A stretch of 43,608 bases of DNA, taken from the NCBI GenBank assembly GCA_943330755.2, contig CALQIY020000005.1:1-43608 (forward strand). The letters run 5' to 3'. Made by a program: the position numbers and the translations under genes. Below the pieces are notes generated by a model. That model searched no databases and was not told where the DNA came from. It was given only the letters and a program-made list of their open reading frames with translations. Positions 37,201 to 43,608 of the stretch are shown piece by piece (within the stretch, counting starts at the first letter, position 1; every line of letters starts with the position of its first letter). The stretch comes from Opitutus sp. GAS368. GTDB taxonomy: Bacteria > Verrucomicrobiota > Verrucomicrobiia > Opitutales > UBA953.

Positions 37201-37415
37201 CCAGCCGTCCGGGCACGCCCGCGGAACTCGCCGTCCTGCGCAAGGGACTCGACCGACGCTTGACGGCCTACGCGGCCGACCTCCCCGCGGCGAAGAAGCT
37301 CCTCGCCAATGGCCAAAGCGCCGTGCCGACCGACCTGGACCCGGCGCAACTGGCCGCGTGGACGGTAACCGCCAACGTCCTCCTCAACCTCGACGAAACC
37401 GTCACCCGCGAATGA
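34266..37415 (+). CDS. PSCyt1-DUF1549-DUF1553 dihaem protein, copy C
   Basis: The 1049-residue product starts at ATG 34266 with a signal peptide (MRVRRSSLLVLLAAASAVLA). PSCyt1 has C38-Y-A-C41-H42 after FNRDIRPIFSDT. DUF1549 (from about 145) has C324-C-R-C327-H328 in CHDHKYDPISQKEFY. Residues of about 378-420 form a predicted coiled coil, followed to about 620 by a beta-sandwich-like insert. DUF1553 spans about 735-1010 (HPLTARVWVNRAWENFFGTG). It lies three bases after the double DUF1080 gene and its stop overlaps the DUF1501 start (ATGA). This is the only copy in the window directly tied to DUF1080 genes. Confidence 0.9.
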   Translation: MRVRRSSLLVLLAAASAVLAEDRVEFNRDIRPIFSDTCYACHGPDEAKMKGKLRLDSLEAARRGGKSGDPAIVPGYPERSAVMKRLLTTDADDHMPPAEFHKVLSKEQIELVARWIKEGAVYQGHWAFQTPKKSAVPAIPAGGNAIDGFVAQTRAAKGLSGTPEAPRTTLLRRAALDLTGLPPTEADLAAFLADTSPDAWSKALDRLLASPHYGERMAAQWLDFARYADSNGFQSDTTRTMWPWRDWVIRAYNANKPFDAFTIEQLAGDLLPNPTEDQIVATGFNRNHRLNGEGGRIVAEWAVETVIDRVETTGSTWMALTMNCCRCHDHKYDPISQKEFYQFFAYFNSNDETGVLGEFGGAASTRKGGNTAPTYTFATPAAKARLAEVEKAIAEAELAAKAATKNVAAAQGAWERKLRQGFAGKTTTWAALTGAQAISKGGATLKQQADGSWLAGGTNPDKDVYTVTAPAPAGELTGLLLEVMPDASLPTQSLGRAPNGNFVLSGVDAVLTLADGKKVELDFVDAQADFSQEGWPIKSLVEGGLATKAAKGAKKAQAARAKNGTGWAIGGNVAENRTPRKGLFVLTPTAVPAGATLTITLRCETLANHNVGRFRLSTTGLPASLVSLKDTPQATELRALILKDPAKRTADERKALAKAFSESPEHPKRSADAHLASLQNTKNMLPGLIDVMVMKELAQPKDAFVLDRGEYDKPSVKVERKLPAVLPPLPPGEPNNRLGFARWLVSGQHPLTARVWVNRAWENFFGTGLVKTSENFGSQAEWPSHPELLDWLAVDFAENGWDMKRLQKLILMSQAYRQSTVVTPEKLEKDPENRWISRGPRFRLPAETIRDQALAVSGLLVPKVGGVSVKPYMPEAVWDETSVYGDMRNYTADTGEGLYRRSLYTIWKRTAAPPSMLLFDSATREVCTVKRFRSNTPMQALSLLNEVTFVEASRKLAELTLRQTGTTDQRLAWAFQRVTSRPGTPAELAVLRKGLDRRLTAYAADLPAAKKLLANGQSAVPTDLDPAQLAAWTVTANVLLNLDETVTRE

Positions 37416-38878
37416 ACTGCAACGACCGCGATTTCTTCGGCCTCGACGACGCCACCCGGCTCGCCCTGTCCCGCCGCACCTTCCTGAAACGCTCGGCGGG
37501 AGGGATCGGCCTCGCCGCCCTCGGCTCAATCCTCGCCCCAACCGCCTTCGCCGGAAAACCCGAAGCACCGGGCTTCCCCAACTTCACGCCCAAGGCCAAG
37601 AAGATCATCTACCTGTTCCAATCGGGTGCACCGTCGCAGATGGACCTCTTCGACCCCAAGCCCGGGATGGACAAATTCCGGGCGCAGGACCTCCCCGCAT
37701 CCATCCGCCAAGGACAGCGCCTGACCACGATGACCTCGGGGCAGAAGAGCTTCCCCGTCGCCCCTTCGATCTTCAAGTTCAAGCAACACGGACAGTCCGG
37801 CCTATGGTTCAGCGAAGTCATGCCGCACATGGCGGGCAAAGCCGACGAATGGTGCATGGTCCGTTCGATGTTCACCGAGGCCATCAACCACGACCCCGCC
37901 ATCACCTTCATGCAGACCGGCAGCCAGTTGGCCGGTCGTCCGTCCATCGGTTCTTGGGCCAGCTACGGACTCGGCAGCGAAAACGACAACCTCCCGAACT
38001 ACGTCGTGATGTCCTCGTTCGGCAGTGGCCGCCCCGACGACCAACCGCTCTACGACCGCCTCTGGGGCGCGGGCTTCCTGCCCTCCAAGCACCAGGGCGT
38101 GAAGTTGCGCAACAAAGGCGAGCGCGTGCTCTACCTCAAGGACCCCGAAGGCATGAGCCGCGACATTCGCCGCGAATCCCTCGATGAGATTTCCGCGCTC
38201 AACCAACAGCGCCACGGCGTGCTCGGCGATCCGGAAATCCAGACCCGCATCGCGCAATACGAGCTGGCGTTCCGCATGCAGACCAGCGTGCCGGACCTGC
38301 TCGATTTCTCCAAGGAACCGCAGCATGTGCTCGACCTCTATGGTCCGGACGTGAAGCGCCCGGGTTCCTACGCCTCGAACTGCCTGCTCGCCCGCCGGCT
38401 CTGCGAGCGCGATGTCCGTTTCGTGCAGCTCTTCCACATGGGCTGGGACCACCATGGCGGCCTGCCGAAAGCCCTGCGCGGGCAGTGCAACGACACCGAC
38501 CAGGCGACCGCGGGCTTGCTCACGGACCTCAAGCAGCGCGGCTTGCTGGACGACACGCTCATCGTCTGGGGCGGCGAATTCGGCCGCACCATCTACTCGC
38601 AAGGCGCGCTGACCGAGACCAACTACGGCCGCGACCACCATCCCCGCTGCTTCACGGTCCTCATGGCCGGCGCCGGCGTCAAGAAAGGCCATGTCGTGGG
38701 CGAGACCGACGACTTCTGCTACAACATCGTCAAGGACCCCATCCACGTGCACGACCTCAATGCGACGATCATGCACCTCATGGGCGTCGAGCATACCCGC
38801 CTGACCTACCGCTACCAAGGACGCGACTTCCGTCTCACGGATATCCACGGGGAAGTGGTGAAGAAGGTCTTAGCCTGA
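37412..38878 (+). CDS. DUF1501 protein, Tat-exported, partner of copy C
   Basis: I start at ATG 37412, which overlaps the previous stop by four bases; the product has 488 residues. The twin-arginine signal (SRRTFLKRSAGGIGLAALGS) begins unusually late, after about 18 residues. Typical DUF1501 blocks follow: YLFQSGAPSQMDLFDPKPG, WGGEFGRTIYSQG and YGRDHHPRCFTVLMAGAG. SQMDLFDPKP replaces SHVDTFDRK/SHLETFDWK of the other two, marking a separate subgroup. The overlapping start implies translational coupling to the dihaem protein, supporting a stoichiometric complex (inference). A large inverted repeat follows the stop codon. Confidence 0.88.
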   Translation: MNCNDRDFFGLDDATRLALSRRTFLKRSAGGIGLAALGSILAPTAFAGKPEAPGFPNFTPKAKKIIYLFQSGAPSQMDLFDPKPGMDKFRAQDLPASIRQGQRLTTMTSGQKSFPVAPSIFKFKQHGQSGLWFSEVMPHMAGKADEWCMVRSMFTEAINHDPAITFMQTGSQLAGRPSIGSWASYGLGSENDNLPNYVVMSSFGSGRPDDQPLYDRLWGAGFLPSKHQGVKLRNKGERVLYLKDPEGMSRDIRRESLDEISALNQQRHGVLGDPEIQTRIAQYELAFRMQTSVPDLLDFSKEPQHVLDLYGPDVKRPGSYASNCLLARRLCERDVRFVQLFHMGWDHHGGLPKALRGQCNDTDQATAGLLTDLKQRGLLDDTLIVWGGEFGRTIYSQGALTETNYGRDHHPRCFTVLMAGAGVKKGHVVGETDDFCYNIVKDPIHVHDLNATIMHLMGVEHTRLTYRYQGRDFRLTDIHGEVVKKVLA

Positions 38879-38880
38879 TC

Positions 38881-39002
38881 GGTTGATTGGTTGGATCGTT
38901 GATTCGTTGAATGGTGGGTAATGCAGGAGCGATGCTGCCTGCAGAGGCATCATGCCCCTCCATCCAACCCCTTACTCCATTCAACGAATCAACCAATCAA
39001 CC
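38881..39002. repeat. Inverted octamer array, likely two-way terminator
   Basis: The left arm consists of four 8-base units (GGTTGATT, GGTTGGAT, CGTTGATT, CGTTGAAT, 38881-38912). The right arm is three units in inverted orientation (ATTCAACG, AATCAACC, AATCAACC, 38979-39002). The arms pair perfectly over 26 bases plus flanks except for one whole 8-base unit that bulges out of the left arm. A smaller GCAGG/CCTGC stem lies in the 64-base loop. The element starts two bases after the DUF1501 stop and ends 31 bases before the convergent sulfatase stop. Confidence 0.85.
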
Positions 39003-39033
39003 GGTGCCGCGGACTCCGTACTCCACCCCAACC

Positions 39034-40473
39034 TCACTTCCCCATCTGCTCGCGATACATGACCTTGAAGGGGTTCTCGGCGGGCCCGACGGCCTTCTCG
39101 TTCACGAGTGATGGCTGAACGTCCGCCCACCACCGCTCGAAGTGTTCGGACAAGGCCTTGACCACCGCCGGGTGATCGGCGGCGACATTGGTTTGCTCAG
39201 CGTAATCCTTCTTCACGTCGAAGAGCAGCCAACGCGGCCCTTGGGCGACGGCGGCCGGTTTGGCGCCCGGCTGCAGGCTGGAGACCAGGTGCCACTGGTC
39301 GGTGCGCACCGAACAGCCGACATACTTACCTGTTTCGGGCGAAGCGCCACGATTCCACCGACCAACATGTGTCACCAACGTGCGAGAGGGCCAAAGGACG
39401 CTGACCGGACCGATCCGCATGAAGGGAGCCAGACTCTGCCCCTCGACTTGCGAGCGGAGCGACTCGGGCAAGGGTGTCCCGGTAAGCGCCAGGACGGTTG
39501 GCGTGAAATCGATGCTGGAGGCCAGCGTATCCACATCGCGGGCTTCCAACGTCCCGGGCCAGCGCCAAAACGCATTCGCCCTCGTCCCACCCAGGAAGGC
39601 CGTGCCTTTGGCGCCGCGCATGCCGGCATTGTGAACGGCCTGCCCCGCGGCGGTGCCGTTGTCGTTCATAAAGACGACGAGGGTGTCCTTCGCGACGCCC
39701 AGTTGCTCCAACTTGGCGAGGAGCCGCCCGACGTTCTCGTCGATGTTGTGGATCATGCCGTAGAAGTGCGCGAGCTGCGCGTTGGGCGTCTTCCCGGCAT
39801 AGCGCGCCGCATCTTCCGGCTTGGCCGTGTAGGGGGCGTGCGGGGCGTTGGTGGCCACGTGGCAATAGAAGGGCCGCTTGGCGGCGACCTCCTGTTCGAT
39901 CCATTTCGCGGCGCGCTCGAAGAAAACATCGGTGCAGAACCCCTGCGTCTTCTCGAATTTGCCGTTATGTAAAATGGCCGGATTGAAGTAGGTGTTGCCG
40001 GGAGCGTCTCCGCAGCTGCCCGCATAAGTCTGGCCAATGCCCCCGGCGCCGTGGATGAAGACCTCGTCGAAGCCGCGTCGACCCGGCTGGTATTCCGCCT
40101 CATCGCCCAGATGCCACTTGCCGAAAATCGCCGTCCGGTAACCGGCCTTCTGCAGAATCTGCGGCAGGGTCGTGGCGGCCAACGTCAGGCGCTCCCGCTC
40201 GAAGATGGTATGCGTCACGCCGTTCTTGAACTCATGCCGCCCGGTCAGCAAAGCGCTGCGCGTCGGGGCGCACGTCGGCGAGACGTGGTAATCGCTAAAC
40301 CGACAACTCTCGGCCCGCAAGCGATCCAGGTTCGGCGTTTTCAGCACCGGGTTGCCATGGGCGGAAAGGTCACCGTAACCTTGGTCGTCGGTCAGGATAA
40401 ACAAGACGTTCGGCTGGGCTGGTCCCGCGAGCAGACAAACACAGGAAAGGAACAGCCAGGTGATGCAGCGCAT
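39034..40473 (-). CDS. Family S1 sulfatase, exported
   Basis: Start at 40473 (MRCITWLFLSCVCLLAGPAQ) gives a signal peptide and 479 residues. The metal-binding start NVLFILTDDQGYGDL and the sulfatase signature C68-A-P-T-R72 followed by SALLTGR are intact. C68 would be turned into formylglycine, which needs a maturase not seen here. Other active-site blocks are FGKWHLG, TNAPHAPY and FMNDNG. It should release sulfate from a sulfated glycan or other ester outside the cytoplasm; the substrate cannot be deduced. It is divergent, with a 103-base spacer, from the cytochrome-dehydrogenase gene. Confidence 0.9.
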   Translation of the reverse strand: MRCITWLFLSCVCLLAGPAQPNVLFILTDDQGYGDLSAHGNPVLKTPNLDRLRAESCRFSDYHVSPTCAPTRSALLTGRHEFKNGVTHTIFERERLTLAATTLPQILQKAGYRTAIFGKWHLGDEAEYQPGRRGFDEVFIHGAGGIGQTYAGSCGDAPGNTYFNPAILHNGKFEKTQGFCTDVFFERAAKWIEQEVAAKRPFYCHVATNAPHAPYTAKPEDAARYAGKTPNAQLAHFYGMIHNIDENVGRLLAKLEQLGVAKDTLVVFMNDNGTAAGQAVHNAGMRGAKGTAFLGGTRANAFWRWPGTLEARDVDTLASSIDFTPTVLALTGTPLPESLRSQVEGQSLAPFMRIGPVSVLWPSRTLVTHVGRWNRGASPETGKYVGCSVRTDQWHLVSSLQPGAKPAAVAQGPRWLLFDVKKDYAEQTNVAADHPAVVKALSEHFERWWADVQPSLVNEKAVGPAENPFKVMYREQMGK

Positions 40474-40533
40474 GGGGTCGGCCCAAGTTACCCGACCCCC
40501 AGGGCGATTCCAGAACGAACTACCGCCCGGGGC

Positions 40534-40563
40534 TGGACAGGACAACCCCGCTGACCCTATAAA
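40534..40563 (+). promoter_or_regulatory. Candidate promoter for the cytochrome-dehydrogenase gene
   Basis: TGGACA (40534-40539) is followed after 18 bases by TATAAA (40558-40563), a good housekeeping-type promoter. The ATG at 40577 would lie only about six to eight bases after the expected transcription start, so the mRNA leader would be nearly absent. No Shine-Dalgarno sequence is present. Confidence 0.45.
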
Positions 40564-40576
40564 GCAAACTCCTGCG

Positions 40577-42151
40577 ATGCACCCCCTCCGTTCGCTCCTT
40601 TGCCTGCTCCCTGCCCTCGCCCTTGGGCAAGGCCAGCCCGTCGGCGCGGACCTCTACCGGCAGTATTGCGCCGCCTGCCACGGCCAAGAAGGCCGCGGGA
40701 TCGCCGCGGTGTTTCCGCCCCTCGCCGGCGCCGACTTCCTGGCCACACAACGCGCCAAAGCCTTGCGCGCCCCGCTGGAGGGCTTGCGCGGCGACATCAC
40801 GGTCAATGGCCAGAAGTATAACGGCTGGATGCCGCCGGTCACTTTGACCGACGAACAACTCGCCGCCGTCTTCAATCACATCTTCAGCCAATGGGGCAAC
40901 CGTCACCCGGCGACCTCCGTGCAGGAAATCGCGGCACTCCGAAGCCAGACGAAGTATCCGACGCATGCGCAACTGCTCGCCGCGATGTCGCCCGACGTGC
41001 TTCCCGCCGCGCCCGCGGGCTGGAAATTCACCGTCGCGGCGCCGCTGGATTTCCAGCCCACCCGCCTCGTGGCCCATCCCGACGGCAAGCACGTCGTGAT
41101 CCTAGCCGCCACCGGCGACCTCTGGTCGTGGAACATCGCGACCCACGACGTCAAACTACTCTGGTCCGGCAAGGACATCCTCGACCCCAAGCTCGGCGAT
41201 ACCACTTGTCTTGGACTGGGTACCGATGACCGCGGTCGACTCTACTTCATCAGCAATCAAGGCAACAAAGCCAAGCAACCCGTCTTCAATGAAGTCACGA
41301 TCTGGCGGACCGAACCTTGGACCGGCGAGGGCGGTTGGTCCAAGCCGCAGGCATGGTTCCGGACGGGCTACAACTTCGGCGTCGGCCCCTACAACCATGG
41401 CGTCAACCACATCGCCCAAGGCCCCGATGGCCTGATGTATGTGAGCAGCGGCTCACGCACCGACGGCGGGGAAGAAGGCAATTCTCCGAACTACGACAAG
41501 TCGGGCGAAAACGCGCTCACCGCGAAACTCTGGCGGCTCGACCCCCAGAGCGCCGCCCCGCGCATCGAAGTCGTCGCCCACGGCCTCCGCAATACCTACC
41601 ACTTCAGCTGGGACCACCAAGGCCGACTCCTCGGAGTGGAGAACGGCACGGATGCGGACACCCCCGAGGAATTGAACTGGATCAAGCCGGGCAAGCACTA
41701 TGGCTTCCCCTACGAGTTCGGGGACTGGACGACCAAACCCTACCCGCATACCCCGGACGCCCCACAGGGCCTGCAGTTCGTCCGCCCGTTCAAAAACCTC
41801 GGGCCGGACGCCAACGACCGCGGGGGCAGCGCGACCTTCACGCCGCACTCCTCGCCCTCGACCATCCTGGAACTCGGGGCCGACTGGCCGGCGCCGCTGG
41901 GCGGCAGTTTTCTGATCAGCCGTTTCGGCAATTACCTCAAGGACCAGAGCGGCTTCGACCTCATCCAAGCCCGCCTCGACTTCACCCGACAGGAGGCCGT
42001 CGTCACGACGGTCGCGACGCCGCTCGCCCGCCCCATCTCCATGATCACCCTGCCGGGCCATCGCGTGCTCATCGCGGAATACTGCCGCGGCAACTCGTTG
42101 GCCGCAGGCACGAGCACGCCCGGCCGGCTGATCCTGCTCGAACCCAAGTAA
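40577..42151 (+). CDS. Cytochrome c-sorbosone dehydrogenase fusion, exported
   Basis: I start at ATG 40577 (MHPLRSLLCLLPALALGQG), which gives a signal peptide; the frame upstream overlaps the divergent spacer. The 524-residue protein has a class I cytochrome c domain (about 23-110) with C31-A-A-C34-H35 and likely axial M in GWMPPVTLTDEQ. Residues of about 150-520 are a glucose/sorbosone dehydrogenase-type PQQ propeller (VNHIAQGPDGLMYVSSGS, GLRNTYHFSWD, NWIKPGKHYGFPYEFGD). It should oxidise an aldose or polyol outside the cytoplasm and reduce its own haem. Activity requires PQQ from elsewhere. Confidence 0.87.
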   Translation: MHPLRSLLCLLPALALGQGQPVGADLYRQYCAACHGQEGRGIAAVFPPLAGADFLATQRAKALRAPLEGLRGDITVNGQKYNGWMPPVTLTDEQLAAVFNHIFSQWGNRHPATSVQEIAALRSQTKYPTHAQLLAAMSPDVLPAAPAGWKFTVAAPLDFQPTRLVAHPDGKHVVILAATGDLWSWNIATHDVKLLWSGKDILDPKLGDTTCLGLGTDDRGRLYFISNQGNKAKQPVFNEVTIWRTEPWTGEGGWSKPQAWFRTGYNFGVGPYNHGVNHIAQGPDGLMYVSSGSRTDGGEEGNSPNYDKSGENALTAKLWRLDPQSAAPRIEVVAHGLRNTYHFSWDHQGRLLGVENGTDADTPEELNWIKPGKHYGFPYEFGDWTTKPYPHTPDAPQGLQFVRPFKNLGPDANDRGGSATFTPHSSPSTILELGADWPAPLGGSFLISRFGNYLKDQSGFDLIQARLDFTRQEAVVTTVATPLARPISMITLPGHRVLIAEYCRGNSLAAGTSTPGRLILLEPK

Positions 42152-42338
42152 GCCCGGCGGCGGGCGGCCGACCCTCGCGTTCGCTCGTATCGACCTGCCT
42201 TCCCGGGCCTGTTTTGTCGCTTGGGCGGCGTTTTCACGACCGCCGCTGACGAACCCGTCGCTGCGATAATGAGCCCCGGTACCTATTCTTATACAAAATA
42301 TGGCGGATTGAAACCGGCGAAGCCGCCGCCAAGCTGGC

Positions 42339-42743
42339 ATGACCATGGAAAACAACTACGCCGTGACCGATCCGCTCAGCTTCATCGAATACGGCATCTA
42401 CTTCGTCGTCGCCCTCGCCATCACGATCTGGGTCGGGCGGACCCTCTTCCGCAGCGGCCGCGCCTTCCTCGTCGACGCCTTCCACGGCAACGCGGCCATG
42501 GCCGACTCGGTCAACAACCTCCTGATCATCGGCTTCTACCTGGTGAACTTCGGCTTCATGCTGCTCTTCCTCTCGACCGGCACGCCGCCCACGCGTGGCC
42601 TCACCGTCGCCGAGCACCTCAGCTGGAAGTTGGGCATCGTCGTCATCGTCCTCGGCGTGATGCACCTGATCAACCTCATCGTCCTGAACGGCCTCCGCAA
42701 CCGCGGCCTGAACAGCACGCCGCCGCCCATCCATAAGGCCTAA
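42339..42743 (+). CDS. Small integral membrane protein
   Basis: The 134-residue product has three hydrophobic segments: about 15-33 (IEYGIYFVVALAITIWVG), 60-80 (NNLLIIGFYLVNFGFMLLFL) and 95-115 (KLGIVVIVLGVMHLINLIVL). A second in-frame ATG at 42345 (MENNYAV) could be the real start. I do not recognise the family. The 187-base spacer in front has an A+T-rich stretch (TTCTTATACAAAATATGG, 42286-42303) that probably contains the promoter, and a GCGGCG/CGCCGC stem at 42225-42246. Its stop overlaps the stop of the opposing methyltransferase gene by four bases. Confidence 0.75.
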   Translation: MTMENNYAVTDPLSFIEYGIYFVVALAITIWVGRTLFRSGRAFLVDAFHGNAAMADSVNNLLIIGFYLVNFGFMLLFLSTGTPPTRGLTVAEHLSWKLGIVVIVLGVMHLINLIVLNGLRNRGLNSTPPPIHKA

Positions 42744-43549
42744 GCGTTCGGCCGCTTTCGTAAGACGAAACTCCGGTAGCTGAGTTCCCCGCTTAAGGCG
42801 TCACGGTGCAACCGCGACCCCTTGACGCCGGCGAAGTCGAGCCCCAGCCGGTGCAGGAACCACGGGAAGCACGTCCGGATCATCTCCGTGTAGCGCGGGG
42901 TGTTCAGTTCCATGCCGCGCACCACCTCGGGATTGATGAGTCGCATCCGCTCGAGACGTAGATGGGGATGGTGCGCCAGGTCATCCACCCAAGCAGCCAC
43001 CTGCCCCGGATAGCGGAGATCGGCATGGACCAAGCGTCCCCCCGGCTTGAGCACGCGGGCGGCTTCATCCAAGAATTTACGGAAATCGGGGTAGCAGTGT
43101 GATGCCTCGACATTGACGACGACATCGAACGAACCATCCGGAAAAGGCAGCGCCATGGCATCGCCCTGGACAAACCGCAGGTTGGCCAGCGGATGGCGGC
43201 CTTGGCAGTGGCGAATGCCCTCGGGATTGAGGTCCAGGCCCACGTATTCCGCCGGACCAAAGGTCCGCGTAAGGTAGGCGGCCCCGCCCCCATGGCCACA
43301 ACTGACCTCAAGCACGCGGGCGCCCGTCAAACCGGCCTTCGCCGCGACGTGGTGGTAGAGCTGGATGTTCGGACGGAACGGCTCGTCGGCTGGCGCCAAG
43401 GGTATGCCCAGCGGCGGCTTCGCTTCGAAAGCGTAGTTGAGGAAATCGATGCCTTGGGTCCGCACCCGCCGGGTGAAGAACGGATACCACCAGCGCCACA
43501 GCGCTTGCCGCAGCGCGGGCCGGCCGAGGATCTCTTCGATCAGCGCCAT
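42740..43549 (-). CDS. Class I SAM-dependent methyltransferase
   Basis: The 269-residue protein carries the Rossmann methyltransferase motifs: motif I VLEVSCGHGGGAAYL (about 79-93), the acidic end of strand 2 in YVGLDLNPEG, GDAMALPFPDGSFDVVV, and the post motif VLKPGGRLVHADLR. It resembles UbiE/COQ5-type and polyketide/lipid-modifying small-molecule methyltransferases. A hydrophobic, aromatic N-terminus (WRWWYPFFTRRV) could touch a membrane or lipid substrate. The start overlaps the tail of an upstream frame on the same strand, suggesting an operon that continues beyond the window. Confidence 0.83.
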   Translation of the reverse strand: MALIEEILGRPALRQALWRWWYPFFTRRVRTQGIDFLNYAFEAKPPLGIPLAPADEPFRPNIQLYHHVAAKAGLTGARVLEVSCGHGGGAAYLTRTFGPAEYVGLDLNPEGIRHCQGRHPLANLRFVQGDAMALPFPDGSFDVVVNVEASHCYPDFRKFLDEAARVLKPGGRLVHADLRYPGQVAAWVDDLAHHPHLRLERMRLINPEVVRGMELNTPRYTEMIRTCFPWFLHRLGLDFAGVKGSRLHRDALSGELSYRSFVLRKRPNA

Positions 43550-43608
43550 ACCCCTTGCTCCACCAAAGCTTTGGTTGCGGCCGCGGACCAGCCGCGATTG
43601 GCGACGGG
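43540..43608 (-). CDS. C-terminal end of an unidentified gene (partial)
   Basis: On the minus strand, 22 sense codons enter from the window edge (PVANRGWSAAATKALVEQG) and end in TGA at 43542-43540, overlapping the methyltransferase start by ten bases. The short overlap is typical of coupled genes, which is the only support that this frame is coding. The family cannot be told from 22 residues. Confidence 0.35.
   Translation of the reverse strand, partial: PVANRGWSAAATKALVEQGVWR

Noticed and set aside
34851-37568. Minus-strand frame of 905 codons opposite DUF1553 copy C
   Set aside because: Antisense shadow of a gene with haem and domain motifs; the translation shows no recognisable domain.

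Overview
The window is G+C-rich bacterial chromosomal DNA, packed with genes on both strands. The family content points to the Planctomycetes-Verrucomicrobia group: three PSCyt1-DUF1549-DUF1553 proteins, each followed by a Tat-exported DUF1501 protein; a Pirellula/Verrucomicrobium-type membrane-bound dehydrogenase with a C-terminal CxxCH haem domain; ThuA and DUF1080 proteins; and a sulfatase. A verrucomicrobial (Opitutales-like) host is my best guess, but nothing in the window (no rRNA) proves it. I see no tRNA, rRNA, CRISPR array, transposase or phage gene.

Layout. Positions 1-69: start of a RidA-like gene leaving the window. 217-4562: likely operon of a Tm-1-type TIM-barrel protein, its UPF0261 partner, a PL9 pectate lyase and an EamA transporter. 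4565-13583: a secreted alpha/beta hydrolase, the ABC-F protein Uup, a small membrane-anchored protein, a ThuA protein, a DUF6797/beta-propeller protein and a Sel1-repeat protein. 13669-38878 is the core: a 1361-residue ThuA-NPCBM-dehydrogenase-HEAT-haem protein, divergent from a run of plus-strand genes. That run holds three dihaem DUF1553/DUF1501 pairs, two small hydrolases, a FAD oxidoreductase, a NagB-like deaminase and two DUF1080 proteins. 39034-42151: a sulfatase divergent from a cytochrome c-sorbosone dehydrogenase fusion. 42339-43608: a small membrane protein, a methyltransferase and the tail of another gene.

Reading the genes together (inference): most core products carry export signals (Sec or Tat) and either c-type haem sites or carbohydrate-related domains. 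This fits extracytoplasmic oxidation and dismantling of complex glycans. Sulfatase, lyase and DUF1080 enzymes would act on the chains, PQQ- or FAD-type and haem proteins would take up electrons, and NagB-like deaminase would work on released sugar in the cytoplasm. DUF1549, DUF1553 and DUF1501 have no settled biochemical role, so this is the part most likely to hide an undescribed system.

Non-coding DNA is short but structured. Degenerate heptamer arrays (G-strand consensus GGGGATA) occur at 8544-8721 and 24570-24600, and an inverted octamer array (consensus GGTTGATT) at 38881-39002. Almost no gene has a Shine-Dalgarno sequence; many starts sit in a C-rich context, and a few have small hairpins directly in front of the start codon.
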